Shown here one piece after another: positions 1-7,225 of a DNA stretch of 20,781 bases. Positions within the stretch are counted from its first letter, which is position 1. Each line of letters begins with the position of its first letter. The stretch is from the NCBI GenBank assembly GCA_030625995.1, contig DAOUPU010000022.1:1-20781 (forward strand), given 5' to 3'. A program made the position numbers and the translations under genes. This stretch comes from Flavobacteriaceae bacterium (lineage in GTDB: Bacteria > Bacteroidota > Bacteroidia > Flavobacteriales > Flavobacteriaceae). The notes below the pieces were generated by a model. The model saw only the letters and a list, made by a program, of their open reading frames with translations, ran no database searches and was not told the origin of the DNA.

Positions 1-1
1 C

Positions 2-799
2 GGTGAATGGATCGGCGCCTGGGGTTTAACAGAACACAATACGGGCAGTGATGCAGGAGGCATGTCTACAACCGCCGTTAAGGATGGAGATTATTATGTG
101 CTGAACGGAGCAAAGAATTTTATTACACACGGTATTAGTGGAGATATATCAGTTGTTATTGTGAGAACCGGTAAAAAAGGTGATTCCAGAGGAATGAGTG
201 CATTTGGCATTAAAAAAGGTACTGAGGGCTTTACTTCCGGTAAAAAAGAGAATAAAATGGGGATGCGGGCCTCGGAGACCGCTGAACAAATTTTTAATAA
301 TTGCAGAGTTCATAAGGACAATTTGATCGGAAAAGAAGGTGAAGGATTTATTCAAGCCTTAAAAGTATTGGATGGTGGTAGAATATCGATCGGCGCCCTG
401 GCCTTAGGAATTTCCAAAGGGGCCTATGAAGCCGCTCTTAAATACTCCAAAGAAAGAGAACAGTTTGGAAGACCAATTAGTGCCTTTCAAGCGATCTCCT
501 TTAAGCTTGCAGATATGTTCACTGAAATTGAAGCATCGGAATTATTATTGCATAAAGCAGCCTATTTAAAAAATAACAATAAAGATCTTACAAAAATTGG
601 AGCCATGGCAAAAATGTATGCCTCGGAAGTTAGTGTCAGAGTTGCCAATGAGGCACTTCAAATACATGGAGGATATGGTTATACAAAAGATTTTCCAGTG
701 GAAAAATTCTATAGGGATGCTAAACTTTGTACAATTGGTGAGGGTACATCTGAAATTCAAAAAATAGTTATTTCAAGAAAAATACTGGACGAATCATAA
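2..799 (+). CDS. acyl-CoA dehydrogenase, C-terminal part (5' end outside window)
   Basis: Flavoenzyme of the acyl-CoA dehydrogenase family, which oxidises acyl-CoA to trans-2-enoyl-CoA and passes electrons to an electron-transfer flavoprotein. The frame is open from base 2, so the ATG at 62 is internal: the codons before it read GAWGLTEHNTGSDAGG, the conserved start of the middle beta domain. Further on come the FAD-contacting REQFGRPISAFQAI segment and the C-terminal IGEGTSEIQ motif, whose Glu after Gly is at the usual catalytic-base position of short- and medium-chain enzymes. About 265 residues are visible; the family is usually about 380, so roughly the N-terminal third is missing. The substrate (short-chain, branched-chain or glutaryl) cannot be decided from this fragment. 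Its stop codon overlaps the stop region of the convergent nucleotidyltransferase gene by 6 bp. Confidence 0.93.
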   Translation, partial: GEWIGAWGLTEHNTGSDAGGMSTTAVKDGDYYVLNGAKNFITHGISGDISVVIVRTGKKGDSRGMSAFGIKKGTEGFTSGKKENKMGMRASETAEQIFNNCRVHKDNLIGKEGEGFIQALKVLDGGRISIGALALGISKGAYEAALKYSKEREQFGRPISAFQAISFKLADMFTEIEASELLLHKAAYLKNNNKDLTKIGAMAKMYASEVSVRVANEALQIHGGYGYTKDFPVEKFYRDAKLCTIGEGTSEIQKIVISRKILDES

Positions 800-2215
800 A
801 GCTTTTTCCAGGCCTAATTTTTTAGCCTTTTTTAGCATATAATTGTATGCTTCCTCATAATTATTGGCAATTTTCCCATCTAAAATAGCTTCTTTAATGC
901 TATCTTTTATAATACCTATTTCACGGCATGGTTTTAAATTAAAAGTTTCCATAATTACTTCCCCACTTATCGGAGGTTGAAAATTTCTAATTCTGTCACG
1001 CTCTTCTACCTCTTTTATTTTGCTGCGAACAATTTTAAAGTTATTGAGATATTGCTTTTCTTTTTTAATGTTTTTTGTTGTTATATCGGCTTCACAATGT
1101 GTCATAAGATCGTCTATGTCTTCTCCTGCATCAAATATCAACCGCCTCACTGCTGAATCCGTAACATTCTCGGCCAATATTACAGGTCTTGAACTCATCA
1201 TAACGATTTTCTGCACATATTTCATTTTTTCATTTAACGGCATTTTCAATCGTATAAATATCTTTTTAACCATTTTTGATCCTACGTATTCATGTCCGTG
1301 AAAAGTCCAGCCAACTTTCTTGTCAAATTTCTTAGTAACCGCCTTGCCGACATCATGTAGTAAAGCCGCCCATCTTAACCACAAATTATTAGTCTGCTTT
1401 GAAATATTATCTACAACTTGCAAGGTGTGGTAAAAATTATCCTTATGTTTTTGGCCTTTAATTCGTTCCACTCCCTGCAGTTCTGTAAGCTCAGGAAGAA
1501 TATATGGCAGAAGATCCGTATCGTATAGTAATTTAAATCCTACAGAGGGTTTTTCGCTAAGTAAGATCTTATTCAATTCAACTACAATTCTTTCCTTGGT
1601 AATAATTTTGATTCTACCGGAATTTCGTTTAATTGCATCAAGTGACTCACTCTCAATAATAAAATTCAATTGACTCGCAAATCGTATGGCACGCATCATT
1701 CGTAACGGATCATCGGAATAAGTAATATCAGGATCCAATGGAGTTCGTATAATTTTATTTTGCAGATCCCGTATACCATGGAAAGGATCAAGCAACACTC
1801 CGTAATCATCAGTATTTAAACTTATTGCCATTGCATTGATGGTGAAGTCTCTTCGTTTCTGATCGTCTTCTAATGTTCCGGAAATCACTTTGGGGTTTCT
1901 GCTTTCTTCGGTATAAGATTCTTTCCTGGCCCCAACAAATTCCACTTCAATATTCTTATAACGCAGCATGGCAGTACCATAGGTTTTAAAGATCTGAACT
2001 TTAGGCCTGCCAGGCAATATGGACGCTACTTTTTGTGCCAGATCAATACCACTGCCTACGGTAACTACATCTATATCAATGTCATGTTCCCGTTGTAACA
2101 GATAATCTCTGACAAAACCTCCAATAACAAAACTTTTGATCTTTAACTCTTCGGAGGCTTTAGAAATATATCTAAAAATTTCATCAGATATGGCTTCTTT
2201 ATACGAATGTTGCAT
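794..2215 (-). CDS. CCA tRNA nucleotidyltransferase / poly(A) polymerase-family protein with HD domain
   Basis: Class II nucleotidyltransferase, most likely the enzyme that adds or repairs the 3'-CCA end of tRNAs. The head domain has the family signature GGFVRD (residues 32-37) followed by an Asp-rich DIDID (45-49) that would bind the catalytic metals. The neck/body region includes RRDFTINAMAI and DDPLRMMRAIRFA, both typical of CCA-adding enzymes. An HD phosphohydrolase domain follows, with LLHDVGK near residue 286 and GHEYVGSK downstream. The length (473 aa) fits Bacteroidota CCA enzymes with a C-terminal HD domain. It is the last gene of a leftward run and lies 52 bp after a glycosyltransferase gene. 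Poly(A) polymerase activity cannot be excluded from sequence alone, but the CCA role is the usual one for the single Bacteroidota homologue. Confidence 0.92.
   Translation of the reverse strand: MQHSYKEAISDEIFRYISKASEELKIKSFVIGGFVRDYLLQREHDIDIDVVTVGSGIDLAQKVASILPGRPKVQIFKTYGTAMLRYKNIEVEFVGARKESYTEESRNPKVISGTLEDDQKRRDFTINAMAISLNTDDYGVLLDPFHGIRDLQNKIIRTPLDPDITYSDDPLRMMRAIRFASQLNFIIESESLDAIKRNSGRIKIITKERIVVELNKILLSEKPSVGFKLLYDTDLLPYILPELTELQGVERIKGQKHKDNFYHTLQVVDNISKQTNNLWLRWAALLHDVGKAVTKKFDKKVGWTFHGHEYVGSKMVKKIFIRLKMPLNEKMKYVQKIVMMSSRPVILAENVTDSAVRRLIFDAGEDIDDLMTHCEADITTKNIKKEKQYLNNFKIVRSKIKEVEERDRIRNFQPPISGEVIMETFNLKPCREIGIIKDSIKEAILDGKIANNYEEAYNYMLKKAKKLGLEKAL
811..833 (+). terminator. probable intrinsic terminator of the acyl-CoA dehydrogenase gene
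   Basis: GGC(c)TAA at 811-817 can pair with TTAGCC at 822-827, and six T follow on the + strand. It begins 11 bp after the acyl-CoA dehydrogenase stop and lies inside the last codons of the convergent gene, so the terminator and the coding sequence share DNA. The stem is short, with one bulged base. Confidence 0.45.
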
Positions 2216-2267
2216 ACATTTATTCTCTTGTAATTTCTATGGTATGATCATTTATTTTATAAGAATA

Positions 2268-3140
2268 CTAGTCATATTTATTCTTGGCAAAAAGTTCTTT
2301 AATCTTATATATTCCCAGTACAGTTTTAAAATCTTTACCATAATATGAAGTATTAATTTTCCACTGGTTCTTAAAATTTTGAAAACGTCTTAAATTAAAA
2401 TTTTCAAATTTTGATTTAAGCTCAATAATTTTTGATTGTTTAACATTAAACTTCTTCAATATATTGAAATTAACCTCACCATAGCCATCAAATTCATTTG
2501 AATAATTTTTTTCATGTATTATTGCAAGCCACAATCGTTTATTTTTAACTCTGTATATGTTTTTTTCATATTTCCAGTATGTATGACCTCTATACCATAC
2601 AGTTTTACAATTATCCTTTTTCTCGATAAGAGTTATAAATGGATTATACAATTGTCTCTTTCTACCTAATTTAACTTTTGTGCCAATTTGCATGCAATAA
2701 CCATCTATCACATCAATTGCAAGATATTCTTGGTAGTTAAAATAGCTTTGAACAACCTTAACATAGTCCGTATGCAAACAGTCATCATTATCTAATCTAG
2801 ATGTAATAATGTATTTTTTCGAATCCAATAAATTTATTTTCTCCTTAATTGATGGCAAAAAACAATCCATCCCATCAATAAAAAAAGGATGGAAATTATT
2901 AAACGATAAAGAATATTCCTCTACTTTCTTCTTATAGATTTCTGGCGTGTCACTATCAAAGAACACCAACCATTTAAAATCCTGATTCGATTGATTCTTA
3001 ACGGAGGGGAAACAGTAATTGTCAAATAAATCAAACCGTTCTTTCAACCAGGAATCAGATAATACTTTATTGCCATTTTTGGTTGTTTTCCAATCCGATC
3101 TACGTAGATTAAATCTTGTTATTATATAAAACTGATACAT
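2268..3140 (-). CDS. putative rhamnosyltransferase-type glycosyltransferase
   Basis: The 290-residue protein resembles the family named putative rhamnosyl transferase (Rhamno_transf). Seen: an N-terminal strand with FNLRRSDW, then a DSWLKERFDLFDNYCFPSV stretch, KWLVFFDSDTP (about 57-66), and SRLDNDD (114-120), which looks like the metal and nucleotide-sugar binding Asp cluster of a GT-A fold. No signal peptide or membrane segment is evident, so it probably works in the cytoplasm on a surface polysaccharide or glycolipid. The name is by family resemblance; sugar and acceptor are unknown. The gene is visibly richer in A+T than its neighbours and its protein is rich in Lys, Asn, Phe and Tyr. A 136-bp AT-rich gap separates it from tsaC, so it may have been acquired separately. 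Confidence 0.72.
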   Translation of the reverse strand: MYQFYIITRFNLRRSDWKTTKNGNKVLSDSWLKERFDLFDNYCFPSVKNQSNQDFKWLVFFDSDTPEIYKKKVEEYSLSFNNFHPFFIDGMDCFLPSIKEKINLLDSKKYIITSRLDNDDCLHTDYVKVVQSYFNYQEYLAIDVIDGYCMQIGTKVKLGRKRQLYNPFITLIEKKDNCKTVWYRGHTYWKYEKNIYRVKNKRLWLAIIHEKNYSNEFDGYGEVNFNILKKFNVKQSKIIELKSKFENFNLRRFQNFKNQWKINTSYYGKDFKTVLGIYKIKELFAKNKYD

Positions 3141-3276
3141 ATCTATTTTTTATATAAATTCGATTTTCTTCAAATTCTTAACCTCTGTTTTTAACATTTC
3201 AAACAACTTTTTAAGTATTTAAAATCAACAATTTTTAAATGAAATATTCTTTACCTAATTCGACAATCACTGGTAT

Positions 3277-3840
3277 TTATTTTCTAATTATTTTAATCGT
3301 ATTATCCTCACTGATCCGAATGATTGTGGATGATTTCAAATATATTTCATCTTTTGCTAAATTTACTATATAATCTACGCTATCCAAAATTGGCTTACTA
3401 ATTTCACTAAACCTTTTTGGAGTCTCTTCGCCGCTAATATTGGCCGATGTGGAAACAATTGGCCTGTTAAACTGTTTTATCAACCTTTCGCAAAAATCAT
3501 CGTGCACAATTCTAATCGCAACTGTATTATCATCAGCAATTACATTTTGAGCTAAATTTTTAGGATTTTTATATATAATTGTTGTTGGTTTTGTGGCCAC
3601 TGATAAGACGGTGATCAATTTCTCCGGGACTTCTTCGATATAGTTTCGTAACATATCAATACCATCCACTAACACCACCAGGCTCTTGCTATTTTCTCTT
3701 TTCTTAATTTTAAATATTTTAGAGACTGCATTTTCATTAGTAGCATCACATCCAATTCCCCAAACAGTATCTGTAGGATAAAGAATGGTTTTTTCCCTTG
3801 ACAAAGCTTCTATAGCATTTGATATTTCAGTTGAACTCAT
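3277..3840 (-). CDS. tsaC: L-threonylcarbamoyladenylate synthase (Sua5/YciO/YrdC family)
   Basis: Makes threonylcarbamoyl-AMP from Thr, bicarbonate and ATP, the first step of the t6A37 modification of ANN-decoding tRNAs. Visible motifs are ILYPTDTVWGIGCDA near the N-terminus, IFKIKKRENSKSL (the Lys/Arg-rich substrate loop), and IVSTSANISGEETP near residues 128-141, all diagnostic of YrdC domains. At 187 residues it is a single-domain TsaC-type protein without the C-terminal Sua5 domain. Bacteroidota often carry a second, longer YrdC/YciO paralogue, so this copy might not be the only or main synthase; the symbol rests on family membership. It lies 45 bp downstream of the family-2 glycosyltransferase gene and is probably cotranscribed with it or driven by its own weak -7 box. 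Confidence 0.88.
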   Translation of the reverse strand: MSSTEISNAIEALSREKTILYPTDTVWGIGCDATNENAVSKIFKIKKRENSKSLVVLVDGIDMLRNYIEEVPEKLITVLSVATKPTTIIYKNPKNLAQNVIADDNTVAIRIVHDDFCERLIKQFNRPIVSTSANISGEETPKRFSEISKPILDSVDYIVNLAKDEIYLKSSTIIRISEDNTIKIIRK

Positions 3841-3867
3841 CTCTCTTAAAAAAATTTCTCTGACTGC

Positions 3868-3875
3868 CTAAAATA
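3868..3875 (-). promoter_or_regulatory. possible -7 box upstream of tsaC
   Basis: On the minus strand this reads TATTTTAG, one mismatch from the Bacteroidota consensus TAnnTTTG. A TTG lies 16 bp further upstream, close to the expected -33 spacing. The tsaC ATG begins 27 bp downstream. The site is in the 45-bp gap after the glycosyltransferase gene, so it could be an internal promoter. Confidence 0.3.
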
Positions 3876-3885
3876 CATATTTAAA

Positions 3886-4641
3886 TTATTTCAATCCTCG
3901 TCTCAATAACCATATCTTGACATATCGCATAAAAACAGAATAAGATTGGTTATATGCTACTACCAGGCCAACAAAACCATCTAGAAATCCACCTTGCACT
4001 ATGTAGTGTTTAAAAAACCTCCAAGAAGGTTTAATTATGAAATGGTAAGGCGTTAATACTCCAGTTTTTTTATCAAAATATGTTGCCTGCCACCATGCAT
4101 ATCTATCCAACTTTGCAAGGTGATGGTCAATAGAAATATAAGTATTATGGTATAATTTGGATTTTAAAAACCCCATTCTTCCATTATTAATAATTTCTGC
4201 ATGTACGTGCTTATCTTCATATTTACAAACACTTTTTCTAAATAATCGAATTACTTTATCATTCCACCCTCCATAACGAGGATGTGTACCCATAAAGTCA
4301 TTTTTTCTGCGAATCCAATATCCGTCAAAATCTGTGAGAGAAGGTTTTTTTAATAAGGATAAAATTTCCGATTTTAATTCTGGTGTTACCCGTTCATCGG
4401 CGTCAAGCAAAAAAATCCATTCATGAGTTGCCTGTGGTATGGCCCAATTTTTTTGAGATGCAGAATATTCATAATCCCGTTGAATAATAAAATCAGTATA
4501 CTTTTTTGCTAACTCTACCGTGTTATCTGTACTGAAAGAATCAACGATCATTATTTCATCGGCAAAATCAACCGATTTTATAGCGGCTTCAATATTGTGC
4601 GCCTCATTAAAAGTTGGAATTATTGCAGTTATCTTTACCAT
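3886..4641 (-). CDS. glycosyltransferase family 2 (WaaE/KdtX-like)
   Basis: Inverting GT-A glycosyltransferase of the lipopolysaccharide-core/beta-glucosyltransferase type. Seen: ITAIIPTFNEAHNIE (4-18), EIMIVDSFSTDNT (29-41) for nucleotide binding, and LLDADERV (78-85) carrying the DxD metal-binding motif. The KNDFMGTHPRYGGW and HVHAEI segments are common in WaaE-like members. The C-terminal part has aromatic, weakly hydrophobic helices (YHFIIKPSWRFFKHYI and GFVGLVVAYNQSY) that probably contact the membrane. Length (251 aa) matches the family. It lies 33 bp downstream of dapD and is likely in one transcript with it. It probably adds a sugar to lipopolysaccharide core or a related glycolipid; donor and acceptor are not readable. 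Confidence 0.87.
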   Translation of the reverse strand: MVKITAIIPTFNEAHNIEAAIKSVDFADEIMIVDSFSTDNTVELAKKYTDFIIQRDYEYSASQKNWAIPQATHEWIFLLDADERVTPELKSEILSLLKKPSLTDFDGYWIRRKNDFMGTHPRYGGWNDKVIRLFRKSVCKYEDKHVHAEIINNGRMGFLKSKLYHNTYISIDHHLAKLDRYAWWQATYFDKKTGVLTPYHFIIKPSWRFFKHYIVQGGFLDGFVGLVVAYNQSYSVFMRYVKIWLLRRGLK

Positions 4642-4674
4642 TGGGATAATTATTTAGACGTAATAAATAAATTA

Positions 4675-5490
4675 TTAAACAGCTACTTCATTTTCGCGAA
4701 GTGCATCATTTAAAGATGTTTTCTTATTGGTACTCTCCTTACGTTTACCGATAATGAGTGCACAGGGAACATTGAATTTCCCTGCTTTAAATTCCTTGGT
4801 ATAACTTCCCGGAATAACAACAGAACGGGCAGGGACAACACCTTTAGTAATGACCGGATCATCACCTGTTACATCAATAATCTTTGTACTCATGGTCAAC
4901 ACAACATTGGCTCCCAAAACGGCTTCCTTTTCAACTTTTACTCCTTCAACAACGATACATCTTGAACCAACGAAAACGTTATCCTCAATAATTACCGGTG
5001 CCGCTTGTAAAGGTTCTAATACACCCCCTATTCCAACACCTCCACTCAGGTGAACATTTTTTCCTATTTGAGCACAACTGCCAACAGTTGCCCAGGTATC
5101 TACCATAGTTCCTTCATCAACATAAGCTCCTATATTTACGTAACTTGGCATTAAGATGGTACCGGGAGAGATATACGCTCCATGACGTGCAACGGCATGA
5201 GGCACAACTCTGATCCCCTTTTCTTTATACCCCTTTTTTAAAGGAATCTTGTCGTGGTATTCAAAAATTCCGGCCTCCAGCGTTTCCATTTTTTGTATTG
5301 GAAAATATAACACAACAGCTTTCTTGATCCATTCATTTACCTTCCATCCATCCTCCGTCGGTTCAGCAACACGCACTGCTCCCTCGTCCAACAGATTTAT
5401 AACTTTTCTTATGGACTCTTGAACTGTTGGTTCTTTTAATAATTCTCTACTATCCCAGGCTTTTTCTATAATTTTCTGTAATTCGTTCAT
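4675..5490 (-). CDS. dapD: 2,3,4,5-tetrahydropyridine-2,6-dicarboxylate N-succinyltransferase
   Basis: Catalyses succinyl-CoA-dependent acylation of tetrahydrodipicolinate in the succinylase branch of the lysine/meso-diaminopimelate pathway, feeding peptidoglycan and lysine. At 271 residues it has the standard DapD length. The N-terminal helical part contains LLDEGAVRVAEP and WKVNEWIKKAVVLYFP. It is followed by the left-handed beta-helix of hexapeptide repeats (about 105-220), including GTILMPSYVNIGAYVDEGT, IGKNVHLSGGVGIGGVLEP and FVGSRCIVVEGV. The Gly-rich loop with the EP pair is typical of the active site. It is the first gene of the leftward block and is divergent from ruvX. The dapD-ruvX interval contains a long hairpin element. 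Confidence 0.96.
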   Translation of the reverse strand: MNELQKIIEKAWDSRELLKEPTVQESIRKVINLLDEGAVRVAEPTEDGWKVNEWIKKAVVLYFPIQKMETLEAGIFEYHDKIPLKKGYKEKGIRVVPHAVARHGAYISPGTILMPSYVNIGAYVDEGTMVDTWATVGSCAQIGKNVHLSGGVGIGGVLEPLQAAPVIIEDNVFVGSRCIVVEGVKVEKEAVLGANVVLTMSTKIIDVTGDDPVITKGVVPARSVVIPGSYTKEFKAGKFNVPCALIIGKRKESTNKKTSLNDALRENEVAV

Positions 5491-5514
5491 CTTTCAAATT
5501 TAAAAGGTAAATAT

Positions 5515-5522
5515 AAAAAATA
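5515..5522 (-). promoter_or_regulatory. possible -7 box upstream of dapD
   Basis: Minus strand TATTTTTT, one mismatch from TAnnTTTG, 24 bp before the dapD ATG. A TTG sits 23 bp further upstream, at the long end of the spacing accepted for flavobacterial promoters. Confidence 0.3.
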
Positions 5523-5560
5523 CCACAGTAATTAAGAGAATATAACAATCATTCTTTTTA

Positions 5561-5730
5561 AACCCGTTTTATGCATTGGAACATTGTAATGAGTATCTAA
5601 ACAGCAATAAATCGGGGAGTTTTATTGGTTTTAGCATAGCATCGCTATGGTTAAATCAAAAGACTCAACGAAGTTTCTGATTTGAAGCTGTTTAGAAACG
5701 GAATAGATTTTCCAATGCATAAAGTGGGTT
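5561..5730. repeat. long imperfect hairpin element in the dapD-ruvX interval
   Basis: The outer 21-nt arms (5561-5581 and 5710-5730) match as inverted repeats at 19 of 21 positions. Inside them TCTAAACAGC (5596-5605) pairs perfectly with GCTGTTTAGA (5687-5696). At the apex CATAGC (5635-5640) pairs with GCTATG (5644-5649) around an ATC loop. The three nested stems make one stem-loop of about 170 nt with some unpaired stretches between them. No open frame is evident inside. It ends 16 bp before the ruvX -7 box. The form fits a small non-autonomous palindromic element or a structured regulatory insertion; which one is not known. Confidence 0.72.
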
Positions 5731-5746
5731 AAAGGAAGAATTTAAG

Positions 5747-5754
5747 TAAATTTG
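5747..5754 (+). promoter_or_regulatory. -7 box of the ruvX-def-DUF5606-mazG operon
   Basis: TAAATTTG matches the Bacteroidota consensus TAnnTTTG exactly and ends 17 bp before the ruvX ATG, which implies a very short leader. No clear TTG -33 element is present at the usual distance; the right arm of the long hairpin element occupies that position. Confidence 0.6.
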
Positions 5755-5771
5755 CAAAAATTTAAAATTAG

Positions 5772-6185
5772 ATGGCACAAATTCTCGCTTTAGATTTTGG
5801 AATAAAAAGAGTTGGAATAGCAGTTACAGACGATCTGCAAATTATCGCTTCAGGGTTGACAACAATTCCTACAAAAGAAATTTTTAATTTCTTAGAAAAT
5901 TATTTACGAAGTGAAAAAGTAGAATTATTCTTGATTGGAGAACCAAGGCAAATGAACTATTCGGCCTCAGAAGTAGAAAAATATATAAGGCCATTTATTA
6001 AAAAATTGAAACTAAAATTTCCTGAGATCCCTGTGAAAAGAATTGATGAACGATTTACTTCAAAAATGGCATTTCAAACAATGATCGATAGCGGCTTAAA
6101 AAAAAAACAAAGACAAAATAAAGCTTTGATCGATGAAATTAGTGCTACTATAATATTACAGAGCTATCTTTATAACAAAAAATAA
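5772..6185 (+). CDS. ruvX: YqgF/RuvX-type putative Holliday junction resolvase
   Basis: A 137-residue RNase H-fold protein of the YqgF family, implicated in 16S rRNA 5'-end maturation and annotated as a putative Holliday junction resolvase. Seen: the N-terminal ALDFGIKRVGIAVTD strand pair with the first catalytic Asp, LFLIGEPRQMN in the centre, VKRIDERFTSKMA with the conserved Glu, and the C-terminal DEISATIILQSYL with the last acidic residue. The full catalytic set appears intact and the length is standard. It is the first gene of a tight rightward operon, 5 bp before def, behind a consensus -7 box. The pairing with def and mazG is common in flavobacteria. Confidence 0.92.
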   Translation: MAQILALDFGIKRVGIAVTDDLQIIASGLTTIPTKEIFNFLENYLRSEKVELFLIGEPRQMNYSASEVEKYIRPFIKKLKLKFPEIPVKRIDERFTSKMAFQTMIDSGLKKKQRQNKALIDEISATIILQSYLYNKK

Positions 6186-6190
6186 AATTA

Positions 6191-6775
6191 ATGATTTTAC
6201 CTATAGTTGCCTACGGCGATCCTGTACTTAGAAAAATTGGAAAAGACATAGACAAGGATTACCCTAATTTAGAAGAACTCATAGAGAATATGACCGATAC
6301 CATGCACAATGCAAAAGGTGTTGGTTTGGCTGCTCCGCAAGTAGGAAAGAGTATCCGCCTTTTTATTATTGATGCCTCACCATTTGAAGAAAATGAAGAA
6401 TTAGAAGAGGATGAAAGAGCATTTTTGAAAGATTTTAAAGGGGTATTTATTAATCCAAAGATCATTGAAGAAGATGGTGGTGAATGGGCTTTTAGTGAGG
6501 GATGTTTGAGTATTCCCAATATTAATGAGGATATTTTCCGGGAAGAACAGATAGACATTGAATATATGGATGAGAACTTTCAAATACATAAAAATACCCT
6601 GAACGGTCTGGCTGCAAGAATTTTTCAACATGAATATGATCATATAGAAGGTGTCTTGTTTACAGATAAATTGTCAACATTAAAAAAGCGATTATTAAAA
6701 AAGAAATTGGCGAACATTTCAAAAGGAAACATTGATGTAGCCTATAGAATGAAATTTCCATTAAATAAAAAATAA
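6191..6775 (+). CDS. def: peptide deformylase
   Basis: Metalloenzyme that removes the formyl group from the N-terminal Met of nascent proteins. The three class-defining motifs are present: GVGLAAPQ (43-50), EGCLSIP (103-109, metal-binding Cys105) and QHEYDH (146-151, the HExxH metal site with the catalytic Glu). Between motifs 1 and 2 is a strongly acidic segment (about 65-78, EENEELEEDERAF) that lengthens the loop compared with E. coli Def. Total length is 194 aa. It lies in the ruvX operon with gaps of 5 bp upstream and 8 bp downstream. Confidence 0.97.
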   Translation: MILPIVAYGDPVLRKIGKDIDKDYPNLEELIENMTDTMHNAKGVGLAAPQVGKSIRLFIIDASPFEENEELEEDERAFLKDFKGVFINPKIIEEDGGEWAFSEGCLSIPNINEDIFREEQIDIEYMDENFQIHKNTLNGLAARIFQHEYDHIEGVLFTDKLSTLKKRLLKKKLANISKGNIDVAYRMKFPLNKK

Positions 6776-6783
6776 AGCAAATA

Positions 6784-7224
6784 ATGAATTTAGAAAAAAT
6801 ATTATCCATCTCAGGTAAGCCGGGACTTTACAAAATAATATCTCAAAGTAAAAAAAGTATTATCGTCGAGTCGTTGGTAGACAAGAAACGTTTTCCGGTA
6901 AATGCCTTGAACAGTGTGAGTTCCTTAGGTGATATTGCAATTTATACTTATGATGAAGAGGTTCCACTAAAAGAGGTATTACAAAGTATTTTCACGAAGG
7001 AAGATGGTGGAGAGGCTTTAGACCCTAATACGGACAAAAAACAATTACTTGACTATTTTAGAGAGGTCCTGCCAGAGTATGATGAAGAAAGGGTATATGC
7101 TTCAAATTTTAAAAAAATAGCAAAATGGTACAATATTTTAATCGCAACCGGGTTCGATTTTTCTGATACGGAAAAAGTGGATGATGAAAGCGATGAAGAA
7201 GTATCCGGTACGGAAAAAGCATAA
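6784..7224 (+). CDS. DUF5606 domain protein, function unknown
   Basis: A 146-residue cytoplasmic protein with no signal peptide or membrane helix. The N-terminal half (about 1-70) has the family pattern ISGKPGLYKIISQSKKSIIVESL, then RFPVNALNSVSSLGDIAIY. This looks like a small beta-rich domain in Bacteroidota proteins labelled DUF5606. Next come a helical segment (DYFREVLPEYDEERVYASNF, about 95-114) with KKIAKWYNIL, and a very acidic tail. The position between def and mazG, with 8 bp and 1 bp gaps, implies cotranscription and perhaps a role in translation or nucleotide maintenance. No catalytic motif is visible, so no function is proposed. Confidence 0.82.
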   Translation: MNLEKILSISGKPGLYKIISQSKKSIIVESLVDKKRFPVNALNSVSSLGDIAIYTYDEEVPLKEVLQSIFTKEDGGEALDPNTDKKQLLDYFREVLPEYDEERVYASNFKKIAKWYNILIATGFDFSDTEKVDDESDEEVSGTEKA

Positions 7225-7225
7225 A

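Noticed and set aside
7181..7225. Upstream ATG for mazG giving a 273-residue protein
   Set aside because: It would overlap the DUF5606 gene by 44 bp and add a basic tail not typical of MazG; the ATG at 7226 gives the standard length.
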